52,334 bases of DNA from assembly GCA_003224905.1 (NCBI GenBank), contig QIAA01000168.1:1-52334 (forward strand), in the 5' to 3' direction. A program made the translations under genes and the position numbers. The DNA is from Acidobacteriota bacterium (GTDB lineage Bacteria > Acidobacteriota > Terriglobia > Terriglobales > Acidobacteriaceae). Positions 43,086-51,676 of the stretch are shown here, piece by piece (position 1 is the first letter of the stretch; each line of letters starts with the position of its first letter). The notes below the pieces were generated by a model, which worked only from the letters and a program-made list of their open reading frames with translations, ran no database searches and had not been told where the DNA came from.

Positions 43086-45149
43086 TTATTCATTCGCAAA
43101 ATCCACGAACCCTTTCTTGCGAAGAAAGCGGAAATAGCCCAAGAAATCGAAATCTGTCGGCCCAAGTTCCATGCGAGTCAAGTGGATGACCTCGGCAAGA
43201 TTTCGATGTCCGTCACACCAGTAGAGAGCGATTGTGGGAATACCTTCCCACGCTCCTGAAGGATAGCCCTCGCGCTGGTCGGGCGGAATGTCGTCCAGCG
43301 GCAAAGTCCCAAAGCGCTTGCGGCGCACCACAATTTTGGCCGCCTCACTAAGTTGAGGGTCTGAAATGGCGATCGGTTTCACAGGCACCTTGAAGCCTAG
43401 CTCTAGTGCCCTGCGATCAGCCCCATGGTGCACTCGGTTCGTTTGCTCCTCCCCAAAGCGGCGGAGACTATCAACCAGCGGGGCCAAACTCTTCGCTACT
43501 TCTTCACGTCTCTGCTCCGGAACCAGTCGCAGAACCGAGAGAACAGACTGCGTTTCTCGATCAACCGAATATGCGACGCGATCGGTCGCATCCTGAAGCA
43601 GCCGTGCCAGGGTGCCAGCGTCATTCGCTGTTGAAACACGGTCCAGAAACGGCGCCACCGAACCCAGGATCTGTTCGTAGCCCCGTGTCTGGCTCAGTTC
43701 CGCCAACCACATCGCCTCGGGCTCACCCGCGTTGGCCAGATAGTAGAGATAAGCGGCATTCACGGTCGCGATATCACGGAGCGAACGAGGATCAACACGG
43801 TCAGGGGTGTCCTCGCTGTTGTGGTGAGTCTCCACTCCACTGCCGCTGTATCCCCACACCGTGGGCACGTTGACTGTAGGTTCACTCAAGTAGGTGTCGG
43901 TCCCACTCATGAAGGCATGCTCATGCCAGGGCCGATGCACCTGGGGAAAATACTCTTGCGCGACTCGCAAAATGAACGCATCCGTGTAGGATTTCGCCAC
44001 GTGCGGGTTCATATAAAAGGTGTACTCGGTCCCCGCCAAATCGTAGGAAGCAGCCGGCGTGTCCATGCACAGCGCCGCGACCGTCTGACGCATTCGGTCA
44101 GGATGCGTATCGATGTAGTGCATCGATCCGTAGAGTTCGCCCATGATGAACAGTCGGATGCTTCGCTTCGGCCGAGGCAGTTTCCCGGCGTTGATCAGTC
44201 GGTTAATGGTGGCCAGCGACTCAAGCATTGCCGCAACTCCGGTAGCGTTGTCCTCAGCTCCCTGTTCAGATGAGTGGCCGAGCGTCAACACTTCTTCGGG
44301 CCCGGTTCCAGGAATCACGCCCGTCACGTAGGGATAGACACCGCTGTAGTAACGGGTATCGACCGTGGCCTTCACGCGCACCGCACCGTGTTCCGCGAGA
44401 AGTTTGCGAACCAGAGCAGCCTGCCGAGGCGTGATTGAGAACGACAGCAATGGAGTGCTTCCCTTGGTGAACGCCCAGCCGTTGTCTCCCCAGGCATTGA
44501 TCCATTGCCGGCCGTCCTCAAGTTTGGGATTCTCAGTGAAGGCGTTGATGGCACCGGTGGCGCCGGCCCTCACAAGCGCCCACTTGAAATCTGCGGGATT
44601 CCGGCTGGTCAGCACCAGCTTGCCCTGGAGCGGCATCTGTGCAATCTTCGCGGTGTCGGTCTCTTTGAGTTCCACCACCTCCGCTGTCACACCCTCAGGA
44701 GATGTTGCGCCACTCCACATGCCGAGCGAAGTGGGGACTTTTTGAAAGTCGGCCAGGGTAGACTGATCGGCGGGCAAGGGTGGATCGACGATTTCCAGAC
44801 GAGCGGACCTCACATCCCAAGCAAGCGGCATCGTCCAAAAACCGGACTGGCTCACGCCGTCCGCCGGTGCCCCCAAAAGCTCGACGTTTTTCAGGCCATT
44901 CTCTTCCATGGTTTTCTTCAAAAATGCCGCTGTCTCTTGGAACTTGGGATACGTAAACCAACGGTCCGTCGCGTACACTTGCCGCATGAAGTCCACGCCT
45001 TGGTTGGGCTGCATCTCTGTACGGATGGCTTGAACCAGTTGCTCAAGGTCCACCGACCCCGAAGTCACCGCCCATCCAGAACCCAGCAGGAGGGAGATGA
45101 TAAAGAGCGCCTTGATCGGGCGGAGAATGGAAGTTCGCTCAGCGGTCAT
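43086..45149 (-). CDS. Exported M28 family zinc aminopeptidase with C-terminal helical domain
   Basis: A 687-residue protein with a signal peptide (IKALFIISLLLGSGWAVTS). An N-terminal part with a PA-like insert (about 140-235: VTAEVVELKETDTAKIAQMPLQGKLVLTSR) is followed by the M28 catalytic core: LTLGHSSEQGAEDNATGVAAMLE (His, Asp; usually HxD, here HSS), LFIMGELYGSMHY (Glu pair region), ALCMDTPAASYD (Asp) and VETHHNSEDTPDRV (His). The C-terminal 200 residues are helical and end with YWCDGHRNLAEVIHLTRMELG, similar to the wing-like end of DUF4910-type proteins. It probably trims N-terminal residues from imported or periplasmic peptides. It faces the operon tail-to-tail and has its own promoter. 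Confidence 0.87.
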   Translation of the reverse strand: MTAERTSILRPIKALFIISLLLGSGWAVTSGSVDLEQLVQAIRTEMQPNQGVDFMRQVYATDRWFTYPKFQETAAFLKKTMEENGLKNVELLGAPADGVSQSGFWTMPLAWDVRSARLEIVDPPLPADQSTLADFQKVPTSLGMWSGATSPEGVTAEVVELKETDTAKIAQMPLQGKLVLTSRNPADFKWALVRAGATGAINAFTENPKLEDGRQWINAWGDNGWAFTKGSTPLLSFSITPRQAALVRKLLAEHGAVRVKATVDTRYYSGVYPYVTGVIPGTGPEEVLTLGHSSEQGAEDNATGVAAMLESLATINRLINAGKLPRPKRSIRLFIMGELYGSMHYIDTHPDRMRQTVAALCMDTPAASYDLAGTEYTFYMNPHVAKSYTDAFILRVAQEYFPQVHRPWHEHAFMSGTDTYLSEPTVNVPTVWGYSGSGVETHHNSEDTPDRVDPRSLRDIATVNAAYLYYLANAGEPEAMWLAELSQTRGYEQILGSVAPFLDRVSTANDAGTLARLLQDATDRVAYSVDRETQSVLSVLRLVPEQRREEVAKSLAPLVDSLRRFGEEQTNRVHHGADRRALELGFKVPVKPIAISDPQLSEAAKIVVRRKRFGTLPLDDIPPDQREGYPSGAWEGIPTIALYWCDGHRNLAEVIHLTRMELGPTDFDFLGYFRFLRKKGFVDFANE

Positions 45150-45340
45150 TCACGTTATTGCGGCCGGCAGAGTTTTGTGCCATCGATCCGTGCGCTCCCA
45201 TGAAAATTCTTTTGCGTTATGCCAGCAGCTGAAAGGAGCGTATACTCCCTGCCATTTTTGAAGTCAAGCAGGATTTCGTGTAGGTCGTCGGTTGTGCGGA
45301 AGTCAAGAAAAATCCAGTTGCATTGGCACACATCCAAGAA

Positions 45341-46006
45341 ATGTTAAACAATCGTACGCGGCGCCGTCTGCTTCACCACATCCTCCTCGGCCTTGGAAGT
45401 GTCACGCTAACGGTGATCTTCATGCAGTTGTTTCCGAAGCGTGACTTCATCTCTCGAGTAAGCATCGGAACAGCCTACCCTGCACTATTTCTCACCGCGG
45501 CCGCACTCATGTTAGGCCCCCTCAACGTGCTGCGGCGGAAAGCCAATCCGGTAAGCTTCGACCTTCGGCGTGACTTGGGTATCTGGGCAGGAATCTCAGC
45601 ACTGGCGCACACTGCGATCGGCCTGAATGTCCATTTGCGTGGCCGGATGTGGCTATACTTCGTGGATGAGAACCACCACTTACGGTGGGACGCTTTCGGT
45701 TTCGGAAACTATACAGGTGCTGTTGCAGCACTGCTGTTCGCTCTCCTCTTGGTACTGTCCAACGATATTTCTCTTCGCAAGCTCGGGGTCGAGCGTTGGA
45801 AATCGCTTCAGCGGTGGGCGTATGCGGCAGTCGTACTTACTGCAGGCCACGCAATCGCATATCAGCAGATCGAAAAACGCATTGCGCCTTTCCAGATGGT
45901 TCTTTATGTGGTACTTGGAATTGTGTTTGCGTTCCAGATAGCGGGTGCTTTGAAAGTGCGAGATTCAACTAACGTCGCCAGTGGAGTCGCTGCTCCATCA
46001 TCCTGA
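45341..46006 (+). CDS. Ferric reductase-like transmembrane protein (MsrQ/FRD family)
   Basis: About 221 residues with six hydrophobic segments. The heme-binding histidines fit the family layout: ISALAHTAIGLNVHLRG (two His one turn apart in helix 3) and AAVVLTAGHAIAYQQIE (His in helix 5), with LQRWAYAAVV as the usual helix entry. Family members carry electrons through the inner membrane, for example from flavin reductase to MsrP. No MsrP gene is adjacent. ATG 45341 is chosen; a TTG at 45323 is possible. It starts 191 bp from the divergent M28 gene. It could link to the ApbE at 23.3 kb through a flavinylated partner, but no such partner is visible. Confidence 0.8.
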   Translation: MLNNRTRRRLLHHILLGLGSVTLTVIFMQLFPKRDFISRVSIGTAYPALFLTAAALMLGPLNVLRRKANPVSFDLRRDLGIWAGISALAHTAIGLNVHLRGRMWLYFVDENHHLRWDAFGFGNYTGAVAALLFALLLVLSNDISLRKLGVERWKSLQRWAYAAVVLTAGHAIAYQQIEKRIAPFQMVLYVVLGIVFAFQIAGALKVRDSTNVASGVAAPSS

Positions 46007-46096
46007 ATCTTGTGATTCGATATAAGGAACCGGCATGGCAGGAAACTGTGGGCTGCCCCTGTGCGGCTCGCGGACATGACCGGCCCTTGTTCGGGT

Positions 46097-47221
46097 ATGC
46101 TGGACGGGTTGGTGCGCCTCTCATCAATTCGACTGCACTGGGTGCGAGTGCCGTTCTGGGAGTCTTTTCGCATCTCCAACGGAGAGGTTTCCGTTAAGGA
46201 TGCGATCTTGGTCCAGATCGCGGCGGGCGGTACAACCGGCTGGGGCGAAGCCTCTCCCCTGGCTGGGTCAGCCTATTCCGGAGAGACTCCGCAAAGTACC
46301 TGGGACTTCCTGCGCGATCTTCTGGTTCCAGCTTTTCTAGAGCAGCCTGAACTCGATCCGCTTCTTTGCTTTGAGCGTCTATCGAAGCTTCCGGGAGAGC
46401 CCTTTGCAAAAGCAGGACTCGAAGGGGCGGTGTGGGACCTGCGTGCCCAGCAGACCGGCGTACCGCTGTGGTCCCTGCTGGGCGGCCTTCACCGGCCGAT
46501 CGAATCAGGAGCGACGGTCGGCCTCATGCCTGAACTCTCCGATCTCCTGAATCGCGTGCAACGGTTCCTGAGCCAGGGCTATCGGCGCATCAAAATCAAA
46601 ATCGCGCCCGGGCGGGACTTGGAACTAGTGAGCGCGGTGCGCCAGCGCTTCGGCAACATCCCGTTGATGGTGGACGCAAACGCATCCTACCAGCTTGACG
46701 ATGCGGGCGTTTTCGAGGAACTGGATCGCTTCGACCTCATGATGATCGAACAACCTCTGGCGCGGGAAGCTTTGACCGAACACGCTGAGCTTCAAAGACG
46801 ATTGCGCACGCCGATTTGCCTGGACGAGTCGGCGGACGACCTGGAGTCGGTCCGATCCATTATCCGGCAGGGAAGCGGGCGTATCCTCAACATCAAGGTG
46901 CAGCGCATGGGAGGGCTCTGGCCGGCGCGCCAGGCGCACGACCTGGCGCGGGCTGCCGGCATTTCCTGCTGGCTCGGGACTATGCCGGAACTGGGGATTG
47001 CGTCGGTGCAAGGCTTGCACCTGGCGACGCTCCCCAACTTCACACTGCCCTCCGACGTGGTGGCCTCGGAGCGCTGGTTCGTAGATGACATCCTCGGTCC
47101 GCAGATTTCGATTTCAGAGAATGGCTTCATTTGTCTCCCGGATGGCGTGGGCATGGGATATCGAGTAGCCGTCGACAAAGTTGCGAAATACTGCATCCGC
47201 TATGAGGAACTCCGAGCATGA
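46097..47221 (+). CDS. Enolase superfamily protein, N-succinylamino acid racemase/o-succinylbenzoate synthase type
   Basis: The MenC2/NSAR design is complete: capping domain (VPFWESFRISNGEVSVKDAILVQI; GWGEASPL), Lys-x-Lys acid/base pair in YRRIKIKIAPG, metal ligands in LMVDANASY (Asp), MMIEQPL (Glu) and ICLDESAD (Asp), the opposing Lys in ILNIKVQRMGG, and the C-terminal LATLPNFTLPSDVVASERWF, which is typical of the NSAR/OSBS group. The usual MLETG is MPELG here. OSBS acts in menaquinone synthesis, but no other men gene is near; the downstream DapA-like and DHOD-like genes favour a catabolic racemase/epimerase. The start is uncertain (ATG 46097 gives 374 residues; ATG 46076 or GTG 46061 are also possible). 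It overlaps the next gene by 4 bp (ATGA). Confidence 0.85.
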   Translation: MLDGLVRLSSIRLHWVRVPFWESFRISNGEVSVKDAILVQIAAGGTTGWGEASPLAGSAYSGETPQSTWDFLRDLLVPAFLEQPELDPLLCFERLSKLPGEPFAKAGLEGAVWDLRAQQTGVPLWSLLGGLHRPIESGATVGLMPELSDLLNRVQRFLSQGYRRIKIKIAPGRDLELVSAVRQRFGNIPLMVDANASYQLDDAGVFEELDRFDLMMIEQPLAREALTEHAELQRRLRTPICLDESADDLESVRSIIRQGSGRILNIKVQRMGGLWPARQAHDLARAAGISCWLGTMPELGIASVQGLHLATLPNFTLPSDVVASERWFVDDILGPQISISENGFICLPDGVGMGYRVAVDKVAKYCIRYEELRA

Positions 47222-48210
47222 GTTCACTTTCGGTGAGTGAGTGCCACAAGAGTTTGCTCCATGGTCTCATTCCCGCCGTCCCCGTGACTTTCGCCACGTC
47301 TGGCCGGATTGACGCGGCCGCGCAGGAGCGGTATGTGGCGCATATGGCCAGGCAACCGGTGGCTGGAGTGGCGTTATGGGCGCACACCGGTCGTGGCTTG
47401 TTGCTCAGTCGCGAGCAGCGGATTCAGGTCCTGCGGGCCTGGCGTGACGGACTCGGACCGGGAAAGACGCTGATCGCGGGTGCAGGCGGGTCTCCACAAC
47501 ATGCCGATGATGCCAAGGCGTTTGTTGATAGCGCACTGCGCATGGCCACAGATGCTCTTGAAAACGGTGCGCATGCGTTGATGGCTTACCCTCCAACGCC
47601 CTTTCGCCAATCCGATCAATGTGAGGATCTAACGCTTGATTATCACAAGCAGCTGGCCTCGATGGGAACTTCGCTCATATTGTTTTATTTATACGAGGCT
47701 GCGGGCGGGATCTCGTATTCGCTCGAACTCCTGCGCGATCTGTTTTCACTCCCGGAAGTGGTTGGGATCAAACTCGCCACGCTCGACAGTGTGATGACCT
47801 TCCAGGATGTCGCCGGCCTCATTCAGCGCGAGTTTCCGGAAAGACTATTGATCACGGGAGAAGACCGTTTCCTGGGCTATAGCTTGATGTGCGGAGCGCA
47901 GGCAGCCCTAATCGGCATGGGGGCTGCGTGCACCGGTCTACAAGCCGACCTCATGCGGGCTTACTTCCAGGGCCGGGCCGCGGAGTTCCTTGCCCTGTCG
48001 CGGTTGGTGGACGAACTGGGTGAGACTCTCTTTGTCTTGCCGATGGAGGGCTACATCGCCCGCGTGCTTTGGACGTTGGTCCACGAAGGCATCATTGGAC
48101 GTGAATCCAGCTACGATCCTTGGGGACCAAAGTTGCGCGAGAGTGAATTCGCGGAAATCGGCGACGTTCTTCACAGAGTATCCCAGTTCGAGCACGCCAG
48201 AAGGGATTGA
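47218..48210 (+). CDS. DapA/NanA family aldolase (dihydrodipicolinate synthase-like)
   Basis: A 330-residue TIM barrel of the class I aldolase/lyase family: LHGLIPAVPVTFATSGRID at the start, ALWAHTGRGLLLSREQR (place of the GTTGE motif), AGAGGSPQ, ALMAYPPTPF, LILFYLYEAAG with Tyr 157, and the Schiff-base lysine K185 in VVGIKLATLDS, spaced 28 residues from that Tyr as in DapA. The altered substrate loop means lysine synthesis is unlikely; members near sugar-acid genes cleave or dehydrate 2-keto acids such as KDG or N-acetylneuraminate. Start and stop overlap the racemase-like gene (ATGA), and the next gene begins 12 bp later, so the three are translationally linked. Confidence 0.9.
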   Translation: MSSLSVSECHKSLLHGLIPAVPVTFATSGRIDAAAQERYVAHMARQPVAGVALWAHTGRGLLLSREQRIQVLRAWRDGLGPGKTLIAGAGGSPQHADDAKAFVDSALRMATDALENGAHALMAYPPTPFRQSDQCEDLTLDYHKQLASMGTSLILFYLYEAAGGISYSLELLRDLFSLPEVVGIKLATLDSVMTFQDVAGLIQREFPERLLITGEDRFLGYSLMCGAQAALIGMGAACTGLQADLMRAYFQGRAAEFLALSRLVDELGETLFVLPMEGYIARVLWTLVHEGIIGRESSYDPWGPKLRESEFAEIGDVLHRVSQFEHARRD

Positions 48211-48222
48211 GACCTTCTTCAT

Positions 48223-49518
48223 ATGTGGGAGTTGCTTCCTCCAAGAGTCCGGCTGATTGGCGCTCCGTGCCTAAGTGAACACATCGCGCGGCAGATCGCT
48301 CAGGACGTCGAGCGGTTCTGTAATGGCCTCCCGCGGCCACTCGAGGCTTACATCCTTGCCACCTACGGCATTGACCTTGCCAGTGAATACGCCGGTTTGC
48401 GTGTCAAAAATCCATTCGGCAAAGCTTCCGGACAACTTTCGCTCGCTACTCACCAAATCGAACGTGATGCGGCGGCGGGACTGGGCTTCGTCATTCTGAA
48501 GACCGTCATTGCCCAGGACTCAAGCGGCGAACAGAGCATGCGCGAGTGGGCGATCCATGAGACACGGATGCTGGTGGAACCTATTCGCGGGCGAATGGCC
48601 GAAGAGGGATGGACCGTCACGTGGAAGGGCCGCGGCTGGTTTGACACCTTCGCTGCGTATCGCCACTTTTTTGCCGAGTCGATAGGTGCGGGGCAAGCGG
48701 CGGACATGCTGGTTGTGCCCTCAGTGAAGTATCACCTGCCTGGCGGCCAAGAGACATTCTGGAAGGAGGAGGAATACAGCTTCACCACGCTCCGCCTGCT
48801 CGAGACCTGGATCGAAGCCTGCGGCAATCAACCGATGCCCCTGGAAAAGGACTTCAGCCCGACACTGGCCGGCGACGAGCGTGCCACTCAACAGGCGAGA
48901 ATTGGTGAGTGGCTGAAGGCTGTTCCAGGTCTGATTCACCGCGCCGCGCCAGGCAAGGTTCGGGTTGGGCTCAAAATTTTCAACACACTTTTCGAGGACG
49001 ATTTTCAGCTCCATATGCTCGATAGCGTACACCGCGCGCGGCCGGACGAAGATCGTGCAGATTTTCTGGTTTATGCGAACCGCCTGTTCGACCCTGCCAA
49101 AAAATTTGAAGACAAAGTAGGTGTTGCCTACGGCGGACCCGACCTGAGTGACCGGAATTTGGCCGTGCTGGAAAAGTTCTTGTCCTCTCGGTCAAACGCG
49201 GATCGGCTGGGGGAATTACCGCTCAGCGCTACTGGTGATATTCATTCCGGTCGAATCGCCGCCGAATATCTTTTGCGTGGCGCCTCGACTCTCCAGATGC
49301 ACACGATCTTCCAGTTGCCCAACGGGCAGTTCTCAATGCAAACAGGAAGCAAGACAGAGAAGGCGTTACACCACCTGCTTTTTCATCCTCAAGAGGGCCT
49401 GATCGCGTGGCTGCTCGACCTGAAGCAACGCTTTGGTTGGGAGCAGGCAATGAATGTGCATCAGATGGCCGAGTGGTGCCGGAAAAACTGGAAGAACGCT
49501 GTTGAAGAGTTGAGTTGA
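48223..49518 (+). CDS. Dihydroorotate dehydrogenase-like FMN protein
   Basis: A 431-residue protein with features of the DHOD/PreA FMN barrel: AGLRVKNPFGKASGQLS, GLGFVILKTVIAQ, VRVGLKIFNTLF, VAYGGPDLSDRNL, and ELPLSATGDIHSGRIAAEYLLRGASTLQMHTIFQLP, which corresponds to the phosphate-binding region (xGGIxxGxDAxExxxAGAxxVQ in DHOD). There is a long insert between residues about 110 and 220 (WKGRGWFDTFAAYRHFFAE ...). It is much longer than pyrD products (about 310-340) and lacks the usual catalytic Ser/Cys loop in recognisable form, so a role in pyrimidine synthesis is doubtful. Position in an operon with racemase, aldolase and MFS genes suggests oxidation or reduction of an imported small acid. 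Confidence 0.72.
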   Translation: MWELLPPRVRLIGAPCLSEHIARQIAQDVERFCNGLPRPLEAYILATYGIDLASEYAGLRVKNPFGKASGQLSLATHQIERDAAAGLGFVILKTVIAQDSSGEQSMREWAIHETRMLVEPIRGRMAEEGWTVTWKGRGWFDTFAAYRHFFAESIGAGQAADMLVVPSVKYHLPGGQETFWKEEEYSFTTLRLLETWIEACGNQPMPLEKDFSPTLAGDERATQQARIGEWLKAVPGLIHRAAPGKVRVGLKIFNTLFEDDFQLHMLDSVHRARPDEDRADFLVYANRLFDPAKKFEDKVGVAYGGPDLSDRNLAVLEKFLSSRSNADRLGELPLSATGDIHSGRIAAEYLLRGASTLQMHTIFQLPNGQFSMQTGSKTEKALHHLLFHPQEGLIAWLLDLKQRFGWEQAMNVHQMAEWCRKNWKNAVEELS

Positions 49519-49605
49519 ACCAGAACGCGTAATCATCCGCAACTGGGACCCGATAGCTTAGATTCTCGCGAACACCGGTAAATTTTCAGCTCTTAAAGGG
49601 CGTCG

Positions 49606-50907
49606 ATGCGCGTCTTCTATGGCTGGTGGATTGTCCTCGCTGCGTTCCTGAACCTTTTCTTCTCGGTCGGGATCGTCTACTACGGCTTCCCGGTCTTCTA
49701 CCCTTCGATGGTGGATTCGCTCGGGTTCACCCGGGCCCAATTGACTCAGGGTTTTCTGCTGGGATTCGTAGTGGCAGCCCTGCTATTCGGAATCCTGGCA
49801 GGCGTCCTGATCGACCGATTGGGGTCTCGTCAGGTGATTCAGATCGGCATTTGGTGTGTGGGGCTGCCGCTTATTTTGATGGGAAGTATGACACGCCTGT
49901 GGCAATACTATCTGCTCTGCATCATGGAAGTCGTCGGTTATGTACTCACCGGGCCTATTCCCAACCAGGTCCTGATCTCGAATTGGTTTCGGATAAAGCG
50001 TGGCCGTGCGATGGGAGGTGCCTACCTTGGATTAGGCGTAGGCGGCGCAATTTCGCCACTTCTGATTAACGCCCTGATTCAGAGCTTTGGTTGGCGGCGC
50101 GCCTTTGAAATCATCGGAGTTCTTATCCTGGTTGTGCTGTTCCCCGTTGCTCAATGGATCACGCGCTCCAGCCCGCGCGACTTGGATCTTGTACCCGATG
50201 GGTTTTCCCCGGCGTCTACGCCGGCATCTCAACCCGGTTCGGGCACAGTGAACTCAGCTTCCGGAGTGGACGTAGCACGAGCCGTGCGCAGCGCAAATTT
50301 TTGGCTGATCCTGGCTGGCTGCACGTTGACCATCGGCGCGATCGGCGCCGTGACCCAGCACCTGATCCTGTTTCTCAAAGGGCAGGGATATTCTCTGAGC
50401 GCGGCTTCCCGCGTATCGAGCTCCATGCTGGTATCGAGTCTCGCGGGACGCGTGATAGTAGGCTACATTGCAGACCGATACAGCAGGAAGAATGTGATGG
50501 CGTTGTTCTACCTGGCGCTCGGACTGGCAATCCCTCTATTGTTCCTGGTGCAGCAGCCGGCCGCCGTCTGGGGATTTGCACTACTCTTCGGGTTCGCCAT
50601 GGGCGCCGACTACATGCTGATTCCGCTGGTTACGGCAGACTGTTTCGGATTGTCCGCCCTGGGAAAGCTCTTGTCGTTGATCATCATGGGATACTCACTC
50701 GGCCAGTGGTTCGCACCCTGGCTGGCGGGAAGAGTCTTTGATGCCTACCACAGCTACGATCTTGCCTGGGTCATAATGACTGCCGCTGCAATTGTGGGCG
50801 CTACATTGATCTCTGTCGTAACACCGGACGGGTGTGCATACGAGGGATCGGCGTCCGCGGAGAGCTGTGCTGCCGCAATCCCACGTTTCGAGAACCGTGA
50901 GAAGTGA
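49606..50907 (+). CDS. MFS transporter (monocarboxylate/oxalate-formate antiporter-like)
   Basis: A 433-residue, 12-helix major facilitator. It begins MRVFYGWWIVLAAFLNLFFSVGIVYYGFPVFYPSM, characteristic of the OFA/MCT group (YGWxIVxxxF), and has the loop 2-3 signature AGVLIDRLGSRQV and the mirrored loop 8-9 motif GYIADRYSRKNVM. ISNWFRIKRGRAMG matches the helix 4-5 part. AAAGGG lies before ATG 49606. The gap to the upstream gene is 87 bp, so it may be read from the same promoter. It probably imports the carboxylate handled by the three enzymes before it. Confidence 0.9.
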   Translation: MRVFYGWWIVLAAFLNLFFSVGIVYYGFPVFYPSMVDSLGFTRAQLTQGFLLGFVVAALLFGILAGVLIDRLGSRQVIQIGIWCVGLPLILMGSMTRLWQYYLLCIMEVVGYVLTGPIPNQVLISNWFRIKRGRAMGGAYLGLGVGGAISPLLINALIQSFGWRRAFEIIGVLILVVLFPVAQWITRSSPRDLDLVPDGFSPASTPASQPGSGTVNSASGVDVARAVRSANFWLILAGCTLTIGAIGAVTQHLILFLKGQGYSLSAASRVSSSMLVSSLAGRVIVGYIADRYSRKNVMALFYLALGLAIPLLFLVQQPAAVWGFALLFGFAMGADYMLIPLVTADCFGLSALGKLLSLIIMGYSLGQWFAPWLAGRVFDAYHSYDLAWVIMTAAAIVGATLISVVTPDGCAYEGSASAESCAAAIPRFENREK

Positions 50908-51177
50908 TGCTGTCGCTCGGCGGTTCGTATATGCGAAACTTGAATTTAGGGGCGGAATTCGGCGAAAGGACTTGAGCCTTTGCAGATCGCGGAGATGGCT
51001 CAAGGAGTGAGCGATGATCAGCTTTGGCCAGGACAACCTGGCGAGACTTGGGGCGCCCTCGATCACGAGTGGCGAGAGACGAATGGGTTGGTAGGGTTTT
51101 GATGTCCGCCAAGGCCCGAGCTTCTTGAAATTTCCAGCCAATTTTCGGCCGGTGGGTACGCTAAGTGATTGGAAGAT

Positions 51178-51221
51178 TGGTGGACCTGGTCGGGATCGAA
51201 CCGACGACCTCTTCCATGCCA
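51178..51221 (-). tRNA. 3' part of tRNA-Ala(GGC), probably an att site of an integrated element
   Basis: On the minus strand, TGGCATGGAAG (anticodon GGC and the 3' anticodon stem), variable AGGTC, T-arm GTCGG-TTCGATC-CCGAC, acceptor CAGGTCC, A and CCA read through in perfect tRNA form. Upstream of the anticodon (higher coordinates) the match stops: the expected partner CTTCC and the D-arm are missing. Only the 3' 44 bases are present, as at the far end of an island integrated into a tRNA gene. The geometry puts the element to the right (above 51221) and the original chromosomal flank to the left. Confidence 0.75.
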
Positions 51222-51676
51222 TTTCCCTCAACGAAGTGGGACGCTCCGATAGCGAGTGAGAGCAAGCGACGCCGAAGGACAGTGTTCATGCGGGCTTGAT
51301 CGTTGTCTGGTACCTGACATCTGCCCTCAAGCGATACCGATCAAACTGGAACGATACGGGTCGGGATGGCAGGGTTACGACACAAGTCACGACACAAAAA
51401 AGCCTCGACCTGCTTCCTGATTCTCCTCGCCAATTGTCAAGGGGGTAGTGCCCGGCCTGCCCTATATGAACGTGCTGGGTCGCGTGCAGGAAAAAATTTT
51501 GAAAAAGGTTTGCACGTCAGGGACACGATTTCATCCTCAAAGCATGCTGGTCCCGATTCGCTGGTTGCTATGTCACGATCCTGCACCTCTTTCAATTTGA
51601 CACATGCACTTCCAGCTTGGTCTCCGCCGTCCGCGACGCGGCAACCTCCACGGCCCCGCAGAAAGGCCGAGTTTTT
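51222..51676. other. Non-coding region next to the tRNA fragment
   Basis: About 455 bp without a supported gene. ACGACACAA is repeated at 51377-51385 and 51389-51397. No intact integrase is seen here, although one would be expected near an attachment site; it may lie at the other end of the element, outside the window. Confidence 0.35.

Noticed and set aside
50695..51231. Minus-strand open frame of 178 codons containing MAWKRSSVRSRPGPP
   Set aside because: This peptide is the known artefact of translating a tRNA-Ala(GGC) gene; the rest of the frame is antisense to the MFS gene and intergenic DNA.
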